Assembly (NCBI GenBank): GCA_963738665.1
Contig: CAVTXL010000017.1
Span: 124,001-188,000 of the forward strand
Origin: JABDGM01 sp963738665
GTDB taxonomy: Bacteria > Planctomycetota > Planctomycetia > Pirellulales > Lacipirellulaceae
Length of the DNA: 64,000 bases
Reading direction: 5' to 3'
The notes under the pieces were generated by a model, which made no database searches, was not told where the DNA came from, and saw nothing but the letters and a program-made list of their open reading frames with translations. Below, one piece after another: positions 1 through 7,962 of the stretch. Each line of letters begins with the position of its first letter. Position 1 is the stretch's first letter. A program made the position numbers and the translations under genes.

Positions 1-1
1 T

Positions 2-1057
2 TTGGGCCGCATCGAGCTGTCAAACGGCAAGCTTCGCGCCGGAAACATCAACAGCAGCGGCCTCGTCTCTGGCAGTGGCTGGCTTCGCAGCATCGGCAAT
101 TTTGTCAACAGCGGCCGAATTGCCACCGGCACGGGGGAACACTTGATTCTCGACGCCGCCCTCAACAACTCGGGATACGTCGAAATCGACGGCGGCGAAA
201 TCGAATTCACAGATCTCATGACCAACGTGACCAGCGGCTCGGAGCTATCGCTGCGCAATGGCGTAGCCAGGTTTCGTCAAGGCGTGGGAATCACGAACAC
301 GGCCGGCGTCATCGGTGTCGTGCAGGGTTCGAACGACATATTTGGACTGGTGCAAAACCAGGCCAGCGCCCGTATTGTCGTGGGTGGTGAAAGCACGGTC
401 GTTTTTCACGACAATGTCGTGAATAACGGTTCGCTGGAAATCGGCACGGGTTCTGAGGTCGTAAACCTCGGTGGACTCGCTTTCGGGGCCGGCGCTTCGC
501 TCTCCGTCGGGCTGTCCAAGGACGAAAACGAACAACTCGCGTCGGGCCAGCTGCACATCGCCGGAGCGGCCGACCTTGCCGGCAGTTTGAAGATTAATCT
601 CACCGACGGGTACATCCCCAGCGAGGGCGATATGTTTGAGATCTTGTCCGCCGGGGACGTCTCAGGAACGGTAACGCTCGCGTCTCCGCCCCCCTTGCCT
701 GGCACGCTGGAATGGGCCGTCAACGTCACACCCACTTCCGTCCTGTTGTCAGTGATCGACCCGCTGGCGTCGCAGCCGCTCTTGGGCGATTATAACAACG
801 ACGGCACAGTGAACGCGGGAGACTATACGGTGTGGCGCAACCAACTTGGCCAAGCGGGTACCGGTCTGGCCGCCGACGGCTTTCCCGACGGTCAAATCGA
901 TCGAGTCGATTACGAGGTATGGCGGACGCACTACGGACAGACGCGCGGTAGCGCCGCCGCCGCTGGCGATTCACCCGGTGTCCCGGAGCCAGCCACGATT
1001 TTTGGCTGCTGCATCGGGTGCGCGCTGCTTCTCAGCGCCTGGCGACGGCGACGCTAA
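2..1057 (+). CDS. Secreted dockerin/PEP-CTERM protein, 3' part
   Basis: The reading frame is open from the window edge, so this is the C-terminal 351 or so residues of a larger exported protein. The first ~240 residues are Gly/Asn/Ser-rich and repetitive, like the beta-helix passenger of autotransporter-like proteins. Two EF-hand-like dockerin repeats follow (GDYNNDGTVNAGDYTVWRN, then DGQIDRVDYEVWRTHYG). The protein ends in a PEP-CTERM signal: a VPEPAT motif, a hydrophobic stretch and an Arg cluster. Such C-termini are processed by exosortase and send the protein to the cell surface or matrix. Dockerin-like repeats in planctomycetes are usually not part of true cellulosomes. Function beyond surface location is unknown. 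Confidence 0.85.
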   Translation: MGRIELSNGKLRAGNINSSGLVSGSGWLRSIGNFVNSGRIATGTGEHLILDAALNNSGYVEIDGGEIEFTDLMTNVTSGSELSLRNGVARFRQGVGITNTAGVIGVVQGSNDIFGLVQNQASARIVVGGESTVVFHDNVVNNGSLEIGTGSEVVNLGGLAFGAGASLSVGLSKDENEQLASGQLHIAGAADLAGSLKINLTDGYIPSEGDMFEILSAGDVSGTVTLASPPPLPGTLEWAVNVTPTSVLLSVIDPLASQPLLGDYNNDGTVNAGDYTVWRNQLGQAGTGLAADGFPDGQIDRVDYEVWRTHYGQTRGSAAAAGDSPGVPEPATIFGCCIGCALLLSAWRRRR

Positions 1058-1156
1058 CAGCCGGGCCCCGCTCCGGGTGACTGCCACTCCGCATCGCGCC
1101 GGGCGTCTGCTAGACTATAGGGTACGGTGATAGTCTTCAGCACAAAGGCCGCATCG

Positions 1157-2125
1157 ATGCCGCAAATTGAGCGCGTTTTGGTTACCGGCGGGGCCGGCTT
1201 TCTCGGGTCGCATCTCTGCGAGCGCCTGGTCGAACAAGGCCACGACGTGATCTGCGTCGATAACTTCTTTACCAGCCAGAAGACCAACGTCGCCCACCTG
1301 CTCAATCATCCCAATTTTGAGCTGGTGCGGCACGACGTCACGCTGCCGATTCACCTGGAGGTCGACAAAATATACAACCTGGCCTGCCCGGCCGCCCCCG
1401 GCCACTACCAATACAATCCGATCAAGACGATGAAGACGTCGGTGCTCGGCGCGATCAACCTCTTGGGCATGGCCAAGCGCTGCCGGTCCCGCATCCTGCA
1501 GGCCTCGACGAGCGAAGTTTACGGTGATCCGGAAGTCCACCCGCAGCCCGAGACGTATCGCGGTGCGGTCAATCCAATTGGGCCACGTGCTTGTTATGAC
1601 GAAGGAAAGCGCGCCGCCGAGACGCTGTTCATGGATTACCACCGCATGCATGGCGTCGACATCCGCATCATCCGCATCTTCAACACGTACGGGCCGCGGA
1701 TGCACCCCTTCGACGGCCGCGTCGTGTCCAACTTTATCCGTCAGGCGCTCCGCGGCGAAGACATCACCCTCTTCGGCGACGGCAGCCAAACCCGCTCGTT
1801 CTGTTATTGCGACGACCTGGTCGAAGGCATCCTGCGGATGATGAACGGCGATTGCGTGGGGCCGGTGAATCTAGGTAACCCGGATGAATTCACGATCCTC
1901 GAATTGGCAACGCTGGTCGTGGAACTCACGGGCAGCAAGTCGAAAATCGTCACCAAACCGTTGCCGACCGACGACCCCACCCGCCGCCGGCCCGATATCA
2001 CGCTCGCCAAAACGCACCTCGGCTGGCATCCGCGCGTGCCCTTGCGGGAAGGGCTGGAGCGGACAATTGCCTGGTTCCAGGCTATCCGCTGGGAAGAATA
2101 CCGGGCGCCGACGCCGAATTATTGA
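1157..2125 (+). CDS. UDP-glucuronate decarboxylase-like NAD-dependent sugar epimerase
   Basis: This 322-residue extended SDR enzyme has the Rossmann motif GGAGFLGSHL at its N-terminus and the catalytic YxxxK (YDEGK near residue 160). The segment PAAPGHYQYNPIKTMKTS is characteristic of UDP-xylose synthases, which oxidise and decarboxylate UDP-glucuronate to UDP-xylose for surface polysaccharide. The ATG at 1157 is preferred over an upstream GTG at 1127 because the family starts just before the Rossmann motif and an AAAGG lies about 9 bases upstream. dTDP-glucose 4,6-dehydratase is the main alternative. No other glycan genes are adjacent. Confidence 0.88.
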   Translation: MPQIERVLVTGGAGFLGSHLCERLVEQGHDVICVDNFFTSQKTNVAHLLNHPNFELVRHDVTLPIHLEVDKIYNLACPAAPGHYQYNPIKTMKTSVLGAINLLGMAKRCRSRILQASTSEVYGDPEVHPQPETYRGAVNPIGPRACYDEGKRAAETLFMDYHRMHGVDIRIIRIFNTYGPRMHPFDGRVVSNFIRQALRGEDITLFGDGSQTRSFCYCDDLVEGILRMMNGDCVGPVNLGNPDEFTILELATLVVELTGSKSKIVTKPLPTDDPTRRRPDITLAKTHLGWHPRVPLREGLERTIAWFQAIRWEEYRAPTPNY

Positions 2126-2143
2126 AAGCCTTCGGTGTCTTCT

Positions 2144-2452
2144 TCAGCTTGTCGCAATTCGGCGACCGCCGCGGACAACCCCTAACACTGGCACTTGATC
2201 GCCATCGAACGTGAACAACGCATGAAAGACATTCGGTCGCCTGCCGAAGAGAAGCTGCCGAATTTCAAACGAGGCCTTGGCACTTTCCGCCGCCAGCCCA
2301 CAGCGTGTCGGATGGTGCGCCAGCGATAAGGTTTCCGCTTGAAATCGTTGATGCCAGCGCGCGGCTGTCGCCGGTGCGTAACGCGCCGCCCAAAGATAGT
2401 CATTGTCCGAATCCGGTTCGGCCAGCTTTTGGATTCGAACTCGATACGTCAC
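2144..2452 (-). CDS. ParE/RelE-family toxin
   Basis: This 102-residue protein has the RelE/ParE toxin layout: an N-terminal beta strand (YRVRIQKLAEPD), two helices with WHQRFQAE, a basic middle strand, FEIRQLLFGRR, and a C-terminal strand ending VPVLGVVRGGRR. Members either cleave mRNA in the ribosome or poison gyrase; the sequence alone does not decide which. It overlaps the upstream small acidic gene by 4 bases (ATGA), the usual arrangement of an antitoxin-toxin operon. It is convergent with the sugar epimerase gene. Confidence 0.75.
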   Translation of the reverse strand: MTYRVRIQKLAEPDSDNDYLWAARYAPATAARWHQRFQAETLSLAHHPTRCGLAAESAKASFEIRQLLFGRRPNVFHALFTFDGDQVPVLGVVRGGRRIATS

Positions 2453-2691
2453 GACGCTTCAGGAATGTTGTATTTCGCCCGCAGCTCCGCAAATACTTCC
2501 TCCGCCGGCCGCACTTCATCGCCGGCCCGCATCAGACCGATGCTCTCTTGAATTTCCCGCCCGTCATCGTCATCTTCATCGAATGAATACCCCAGAGCCG
2601 CGCGCAGTACGTTGTCTTCCGTTTCAAAATAACCGGCGGCCAACTGATGCTGTACGATCAAGCTTTTTTCCGGCGGACATTCGTAAGGCAT
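2449..2691 (-). CDS. Antitoxin paired with the ParE-like toxin
   Basis: An 80-residue acidic protein (contains DEDDDD and many Glu) ends in EVFAELRAKYNIPEAS. It lies directly upstream of the ParE-like gene and overlaps it by 4 bases, so the two are translationally coupled. Position, size and charge indicate the antitoxin, which would bind the toxin through its C-terminal helix and probably autoregulate the operon. The N-terminal DNA-binding fold is not clear from sequence; a ParD or VapB-like fold is possible. Confidence 0.65.
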   Translation of the reverse strand: MPYECPPEKSLIVQHQLAAGYFETEDNVLRAALGYSFDEDDDDGREIQESIGLMRAGDEVRPAEEVFAELRAKYNIPEAS

Positions 2692-2714
2692 GATTCAGTC
2701 TCCTGTGCTTCATG

Positions 2715-3146
2715 CTAACTTTGACCCCGATTGTTGGTCAATTCGGACGGACAACCTGCACTCCGACCGAATTGCCAAGTGACCCCTGCCAACCCGCAGG
2801 TCCCCCCGGCCGCATCCGCCAGCCAGTCAAACACGCTCGCATCGCGGCCGACGAACGACTGCGTCCACTCGTCGAGGGCCGCATAAACGACGATCGTCAG
2901 CCAGGCGCACAGAATCCACTTCTTCGTAGGAGACACGCTCGCAGTGCGCAGGACGATCGCTGCAAGCGCGCCCAACACGGCGAACGCGCCGAAATGCATC
3001 AGCTTATCCCAGCCGTCGCCGGGCACACCCGGAAAGTCGCTCGGCACGTGCGTGGCCGTAAACAGAGAAATCCAATAAATTGCGAGCACGGCAAGCCATA
3101 ACTTACCGCTGGTTAACAACGTTTGCTGCGCCGGCGGGTCGTCCAT
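2715..3146 (-). CDS. VanZ-like membrane protein
   Basis: A 143-residue protein with about three to four hydrophobic segments. It carries the VanZ-family signatures DKLMHFGAFAVLG and YAALDEWTQSFVGRDASVFDWLADAAG, in which the conserved His, Glu and Asp residues of the family can be seen. VanZ-like proteins are small inner-membrane proteins of mostly unknown function; the name comes from teicoplanin resistance in VanA clusters. No vancomycin resistance genes are nearby, so a resistance role is not implied. Confidence 0.8.
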   Translation of the reverse strand: MDDPPAQQTLLTSGKLWLAVLAIYWISLFTATHVPSDFPGVPGDGWDKLMHFGAFAVLGALAAIVLRTASVSPTKKWILCAWLTIVVYAALDEWTQSFVGRDASVFDWLADAAGGTCGLAGVTWQFGRSAGCPSELTNNRGQS

Positions 3147-3262
3147 GGACGTGAATATTTGCCTGGTACTGTGCGAATCGTTAAGGTAAGTCTACCACGT
3201 CCCACGTTGGCGGCTAAGTGCCGCACTCCCGCCCTTCATGTCGACGCGAGGAGATCAGCACG

Positions 3263-3859
3263 ATGTTTCGCATTTCACTCCGCGAACTTTTCGTCGTGGT
3301 TGCTGTGCGTGCCGTCGCACTAGTTTCGCTGATATATGCGTCGGATATGTGGCTGACGATAACGCTCAGCGTGGCCTCGCTCACATTGCTTGTGGTCGCT
3401 ATCGTCTCAGCCGTCGATCGCGGGCCGCGGCAAGCGTTTGCCTTGGGGTTCGTGGCGACAATGTTGACTTACGGGCTCTTCTTGTTTATCGAGCCTCAAG
3501 TTGCCGACCAAGGCGAATTTGACTTGTGGAGTGGCCATTTGCCAACAACGAAACTGTTGCGCTACGCCCACCTGGTTGTGCAAGACGTCCACTGTTACGA
3601 CAGCAGCACAGGCAAAGAGCTGGTTGGCTTTGATCCAGCCAATCCGAGCATACCGATCAGCGACGGCTTTAGCAGCGGCGGTTCTTTTGGCGGCGGATTT
3701 GGAAACGGAGGCGCGCCGGCAAAACCGCGGGCGATGCAATTCGTAAGTCCTGCGCAGGACGCTTTCGCGCGAATTGGCCACCTGTGGTGGGCGCTATTGC
3801 TCGGTTACGTCGGCGGACGGATTGGAAGGTTTGTTTACACACCCCGCGTGGTCGTGTAG
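3263..3859 (+). CDS. Membrane protein of unknown function
   Basis: A 198-residue protein starts at an ATG preceded by GAGGAGA about 9 bases upstream. It begins MFRISLRELFVVVAV and has three or four N-terminal membrane segments (roughly residues 7-27, 30-50 and 57-75), a soluble loop with a Gly/Ser-rich stretch (GGSFGGGFGNGG), and a last membrane segment near the C-terminus. The MFRISLRELF start recurs in small planctomycete membrane proteins. I cannot assign a function. Confidence 0.7.
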   Translation: MFRISLRELFVVVAVRAVALVSLIYASDMWLTITLSVASLTLLVVAIVSAVDRGPRQAFALGFVATMLTYGLFLFIEPQVADQGEFDLWSGHLPTTKLLRYAHLVVQDVHCYDSSTGKELVGFDPANPSIPISDGFSSGGSFGGGFGNGGAPAKPRAMQFVSPAQDAFARIGHLWWALLLGYVGGRIGRFVYTPRVVV

Positions 3860-3911
3860 CCTATCAATAATCAATTGATGAGTTGGTCTGATTTCGCACG
3901 GGAGCAAAGGC

Positions 3912-4586
3912 ATGCGCACAATCATGGCGATGTTCTTGGTGCTCGTATTGTCCGTGTTCACATGCGCCCAAGACATAAGAACTGAGAATCCCGAACCCGG
4001 TTTTATGTCGCTCTTCAACGGCAAAGACCTCTCCGGCTGGGTCTACGGCAGAACTGCGACCGGCGAGAACAAGTCGGGGGCCGGCTACGCGGTCGAAGGT
4101 GGTGTGCTCTTTTGCACGGAGCACGACGGCGGCAATCTTTACACCCAGAGAGAATACGGCGATTTCTCATTCCGCTTCGAGTTCAAGCTAACCGAAAACG
4201 CCAACAACGGCGTCGGCATCCGCGCCCCCTTGGAAGGGGACGCCGCCTATGTCGGCATGGAAATTCAAATCTTGGACGACGGCGGCTCGAACAACAGGAA
4301 TCTCAAGCCCGAGCAATACCACGGCTCGATCTACGATTTGGTAGGCTCGAAGCGCGGCAGCCTGAAGCCGGTCGGCGCGTGGAACGCCGAAGAAATCGAG
4401 GCCAAAGGCAGCCGAATCAAAGTGACGCTGAACGGCACGGTCATTCTCGATACCGACTTGGCCGTCATTAAAGACGGGGCGATTCTCCAGCGGCACCCGG
4501 GCGTCAAGAACATTAAAGGCCACATCGGCTTTCTCGGCCACGGCGCCCGCGTCGAGTTCCGCAACGTGCGGATCAAAGAGCTCTAA
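3912..4586 (+). CDS. DUF1080 (3-keto-disaccharide hydrolase-like) exported protein
   Basis: A 224-residue protein with a signal peptide (MRTIMAMFLVLVLSVFTCA) followed by one DUF1080 domain. The typical GFMSLFNGKDLSGW start of the domain, the EFKLTENANNGVGIR strand and the C-terminal GHIGFLGHGARVEFRNVRIK motif are all present. The fold is a concanavalin-like jelly roll. Characterised members hydrolyse 3-keto-glycosides, and planctomycetes carry many copies linked to polysaccharide use. An AGCAAAGG-type ribosome site precedes the ATG. The specific substrate is unknown. Confidence 0.88.
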   Translation: MRTIMAMFLVLVLSVFTCAQDIRTENPEPGFMSLFNGKDLSGWVYGRTATGENKSGAGYAVEGGVLFCTEHDGGNLYTQREYGDFSFRFEFKLTENANNGVGIRAPLEGDAAYVGMEIQILDDGGSNNRNLKPEQYHGSIYDLVGSKRGSLKPVGAWNAEEIEAKGSRIKVTLNGTVILDTDLAVIKDGAILQRHPGVKNIKGHIGFLGHGARVEFRNVRIKEL

Positions 4587-4813
4587 CCGTGGGACAAACA
4601 TTCTTGTCCGCCAGCGCCTGCGCTAAATTTGCAATTTGAACGCCCATATTAGCGCATCATGCGACTCGGAACTCCGTCAAATACCGTTTCGCGGCCAGAC
4701 AGGAATATCTGCCCTAGTTGCGACTGCTTCAATTTCTATCGCAATCTGGTACGCTGATTGCATCTTACGCGACCTAACTCAGCTCACCCACAAACGGAAG
4801 GCACGGCCAAACC

Positions 4814-5689
4814 ATGTCCCGCTTTCCCTTTTCCAATCGCCAAGACCCGTACGGCGGCCGGCGACGCAGCAGCTTGAAGATGAGGCTGCTCATCGCGGCC
4901 GCGATCGCGCTATTCGCCATCGTCTCCTACTTCGGTCAAAGCAAGGACGAAAACCAGATCACCGGCAAGATGGAACGCGTCGCGTTCACGGAGGAGGCCG
5001 ACGAAGTGGCGATGGGCATGCAGGCCGTGCCGGAAATGGCCCAGATGCACGGCGGCCGCACGCGCAACGTGGGCGAGCAAGAGTGGGTCGACCGCGTCGG
5101 TCGCGAGCTCTTGAATGCACTCGATAAGCAGCTCGCGAAGGAGGGTCGACATAACCCCTATCGCGACGCCTTCCACTTTACGCTCTTGGCTGATGACCAG
5201 ACCGTGAACGCGTTCGCCCTGCCGGGCGGACAGGTGTTCATCACGGCGGCGTTGTTTCACGACTTGAAGTCGGAGGGCCAACTGGCCGGCGTGCTGGGCC
5301 ACGAGATCGGGCACGTCATTGAGCGCCACAGCAACAAGCAAATGGCCAAGCAGAAATTGTTCCAAGGCCTGGCCACGGCCGGCGGCGTGGCCGGCGGCGA
5401 CGTCAACAGCGCGCGCATGTCGCAGGCCATTGCCCAAATGGTGAGCATGAAATACGGCCGCGACGACGAGCTGGAAGCAGACCAATGGGGCGTCCGGCTG
5501 TCGTATATTGCGGGCTACGATCCGCGGGCGATGATTGGGGTGATGGAGGTGTTGGAAGAAGCCTCGCACGGCGCATCGCCGCCCGAAATCCTGAGCACGC
5601 ATCCGTCGCCGGGTAATCGCGTGACCTACATCAAGGACGTCATCGCGCACGAGTTTCCCGACGGCGTACCCGCCGGCCTGAAGCAATAA
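4814..5689 (+). CDS. M48-family zinc metallopeptidase, membrane-anchored
   Basis: A 291-residue protein with a basic N-terminus and one membrane segment at about residues 24-39, then a periplasmic peptidase domain. The zinc-binding HEXXH is HEIGH within GVLGHEIGHVIERHSN, and the third ligand is the Glu of DDELEADQWGVRLSY. This is the Ste24/HtpX/BepA-like M48 layout with the C-terminal STHPSPGNRV motif. Members degrade misfolded envelope proteins. It stands alone between the DUF1080 gene and a long gene-poor stretch. Confidence 0.88.
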   Translation: MSRFPFSNRQDPYGGRRRSSLKMRLLIAAAIALFAIVSYFGQSKDENQITGKMERVAFTEEADEVAMGMQAVPEMAQMHGGRTRNVGEQEWVDRVGRELLNALDKQLAKEGRHNPYRDAFHFTLLADDQTVNAFALPGGQVFITAALFHDLKSEGQLAGVLGHEIGHVIERHSNKQMAKQKLFQGLATAGGVAGGDVNSARMSQAIAQMVSMKYGRDDELEADQWGVRLSYIAGYDPRAMIGVMEVLEEASHGASPPEILSTHPSPGNRVTYIKDVIAHEFPDGVPAGLKQ

Positions 5690-5807
5690 TCCGCCAAGCG
5701 GATGTCGCCGCGTTGGAAGAGGGTGAGATTCACTTGTCTGGCCGGGCTTTCGTCCGCCTCGGTGGCGCCTCTTCCAGGCTCTGCCAAGCGCCCCTCAGAA
5801 ACAGTGC

Positions 5808-5999
5808 CTATTTTGTATTTCGATGAATCTGGAGCATGCCGCGCAGTTCGCCGTCTTTATTTCTCACCTGGGCAAACCACACTCGCTCGCCATTCCTGGC
5901 GAAGCCGGGCGAATCGTATCCTCGTCGAACGACGGACAGGTCGTTCACACTTTCCTCGGCCAAAATCCCGTTCTTCATCTTTTCAACATACGGCTTCAT
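5808..5999 (-). CDS. Possible small or decayed protein of unknown function
   Basis: A 63-codon frame reads like natural protein (MKPYVEKMKNGILAEESV... RVWFAQVRNKDGELRGML). The same frame is open for about 14 further codons upstream, back to a TAG. Further upstream on the same strand, hydrophobic signal-peptide-like sequence appears in another frame, so this may be the tail of a frameshifted exported protein. There is no family assignment. The interval 5690-6642 has no other gene that I can support. Confidence 0.35.
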   Translation of the reverse strand: MKPYVEKMKNGILAEESVNDLSVVRRGYDSPGFARNGERVWFAQVRNKDGELRGMLQIHRNTK

Positions 6000-6213
6000 T
6001 GCCAGCCTGTGGCCGTCGGCAACCTCCGGGACTTTGCTGCCCTAAATCCGATAGGGCGGCGCGGCCCGCCGCGCTGTTCGGCAAGACCAATTGCACCCAT
6101 AACGGCAACGGATACGCCACACGGAGTGAATTATCGCATTATGATTCGCTTCATAGAGAGTAATCTCATTTGTTAAAAACGTGCTACGGCTGGTCCCAGG
6201 AGGCGTTCACCGA

Positions 6214-6240
6214 GCGGCCACAGCCTGCGGCCGCCTTTTT
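6214..6240 (+). terminator. Possible rho-independent terminator
   Basis: GCGGCC (6214-6219) and GGCCGC (6229-6234) can form a 6-bp stem, and five T follow at 6236-6240. The nearest plus-strand gene ends at 5689, so which transcript it would stop is unclear. Confidence 0.3.
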
Positions 6241-6417
6241 GTGGAAACGCCAGAGAAACTCGGTAGATCTCCTTTCGCGTTTTTGAATGGTCTCCAAAGC
6301 CGTCGCTGGAATTCCGAGCGTCACGAGTGGGTGCTTTCAGCACAAACATGATGCGTCCGGTTTGTCGTGCGGCATGAGCGCTATTCCCCGCGTTTACCGC
6401 CCTTTGACAAACCCTGC

Positions 6418-6563
6418 CGGTTGTGCGGCCTATTCTTCCTATGCCGGTCCTCGCGATTGCGCAGACGCCGCCACGCCCTTTCGTGCAATTACACTTATGA
6501 CGGCGGTAGCGGCGATACCAATTGTGACTGGCTTGCGGCGTATTCGTCTTATGCCGGTTGCAG
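6418..6563 (+). repeat. Imperfect ~30-bp direct repeats upstream of the outer-membrane protein gene
   Basis: Two ~30-bp stretches, near 6421-6450 and 6532-6560, share the pattern TGCGGCsTATTCnTCyTATGCCGGT. A shorter related CTTATGACGG lies between them near 6496. They lie 80-220 bases before the start of the Cys-rich protein gene, so they could be regulatory sites or remnants of a repeat. Confidence 0.4.
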
Positions 6564-6642
6564 GCGTCGTGAAGGGGCTTCATCCCTCCGCCGCGGCCGG
6601 ACAATCAGCAAAACAAGTTTAACCCGAACCGAGGTGTCACGG

Positions 6643-7746
6643 ATGAGAGCGAATAGTTCCCTGGCGTTGTTGGCCCTCCTGATGGTTGCTGCTGGCCCCC
6701 ATGCCAGCACGCGCGGCGACGAAGTGGGATTCTCGGACATCGACGTCCGGCTGGCATCCTACGAGGAAAGCCCGGCAGCCGCTGCCGACTCCGTCCACGC
6801 CGCATTCCTCTCAGACAGCGAAGCGCCACAGACCGGGGCCCGGCTGGTGACCTACCACCGCCCCCTCAACGGCCTTATGTCCGGCCGCGGCGATCAATGC
6901 CCTGAATGTGCGCTCGGTGGCGCCTGGCAATTCGGCCCGAGTAGCAATTGCGGCACGGACTGCGGTTATGACACGCCCGATGCGTGCTCGAGCTGCGGCA
7001 GCAGCGAACAGACGAGTTGCGGGTGCAACGAAAGCAACCTGCCATCGCTGTGCGACATCTGCGACATCGAACGCCGCCTGCTCTACGGCGAAGTGCAAAT
7101 CATGTGGCTCCGCACGCACCTGATGGAAGACGCCTTGGGCAAACTTTCGGAGCAGTACAAGTTTTCGCCGCGGGTCGTCGTCGGCTATGAAGATCCGTGC
7201 GGCATCGGAGCGCGGCTTCGCTACTGGCATTATGATCATACTACAGAGACACTCGACAACAACGATTTCTTGAACTTCCGCTTCGACGTCGTTGACGCCG
7301 AAGTGACCAGCCGCTTCGCCGTTCGAAAAACCGACCTCGTGGTCTCGGGCGGCTTCCGCTGGGCCGACATCGAAGCCTCGCTCAACGACGAAGCGGTCAG
7401 CACCGGCATGCCGGGCCTCACCTTTGCTGCCGACCTTCGGACGCAGATCTGCGGCGGCTGCAGCAGCCAGTGGGCGGGCGTCGCGGGCGGACGCTGGTCG
7501 ACCCTCGGCGGCGATTGGGAAGGTTCCAGTTCCAGCATCATTGAGCCGGTGCGCGACGATAACATGGTCGTGCAAGAGCTATACGCTGGCGTGGAGTACA
7601 CGTGCTGCACCCAGAAGGGACACAACATCTACGCCCGGCTGACGTTTGAAATCCAGAACTGGCACAGCGACGCGGCCGCCCAACTGGCGGGCACAGATTC
7701 GATCGGCTTCGTCGGCCCCGGCGTGCACGTGGGGGCTTCGTACTAA
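6643..7746 (+). CDS. Cys-rich putative outer-membrane beta-barrel protein
   Basis: A 367-residue protein with a signal peptide (about residues 1-25). A segment near residues 85-150 is dense in CxxC-type cysteines (CPEC, CSSC, CGC, CDIC). The rest consists of alternating aromatic/hydrophobic strands ending in GPGVHVGASY, typical of a beta barrel closing at the C-terminus. The start at 6643 follows a GAGGTG ribosome site and gives a proper signal peptide. Longer upstream in-frame sequence is rejected because it covers the repeat region. Related planctomycete barrel proteins are thought to sit in the outer membrane; pore activity is not demonstrated. Confidence 0.65.
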   Translation: MRANSSLALLALLMVAAGPHASTRGDEVGFSDIDVRLASYEESPAAAADSVHAAFLSDSEAPQTGARLVTYHRPLNGLMSGRGDQCPECALGGAWQFGPSSNCGTDCGYDTPDACSSCGSSEQTSCGCNESNLPSLCDICDIERRLLYGEVQIMWLRTHLMEDALGKLSEQYKFSPRVVVGYEDPCGIGARLRYWHYDHTTETLDNNDFLNFRFDVVDAEVTSRFAVRKTDLVVSGGFRWADIEASLNDEAVSTGMPGLTFAADLRTQICGGCSSQWAGVAGGRWSTLGGDWEGSSSSIIEPVRDDNMVVQELYAGVEYTCCTQKGHNIYARLTFEIQNWHSDAAAQLAGTDSIGFVGPGVHVGASY

Positions 7747-7749
7747 TGA

Positions 7750-7925
7750 CTTATCCAAACACTCCCTCTCTCCGGAGGGATTGGGTTGGGGTGAGGGAGT
7801 ACCGCCACAAGGCGCGGCCCCCGATCTCGCCACAGCGAGTCGCCCGCGGCGAGCTGCTCTCTCTTTGGGAGAGAGTTTGGCTTGGAGTGCGGCGCCCTCT
7901 CCGCACTAAGCTCCAGGCTATGAAA
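7750..7925. repeat. Palindromic CCCTCTCC/GGAGAGGG-type intergenic element
   Basis: The interval between the barrel gene and lhgO is filled by short hairpins: TCCCTCTCTCCGGAGGGA-like at about 7762-7780 and CTCTCTTTGGGAGAGAG at 7858-7874, with GTCGCCCGCGGCGAGC between them. The core GAGTCGCCCGyGGyGA is shared with 17955-18080. No gene is seen here. Confidence 0.55.
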
Positions 7926-7962
7926 AAGCCGAGTTAGCGCTCGGCCGGACGAGATTCCGCGG

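Noticed and set aside
2715..3146. Glycopeptide resistance locus
   Set aside because: Only a VanZ-like protein is present; VanHAX-type genes are absent.
4910..5686. 258-codon minus-strand frame opposite the M48 peptidase gene
   Set aside because: Composition is that of a shadow frame; the plus strand encodes the HEIGH zinc site.
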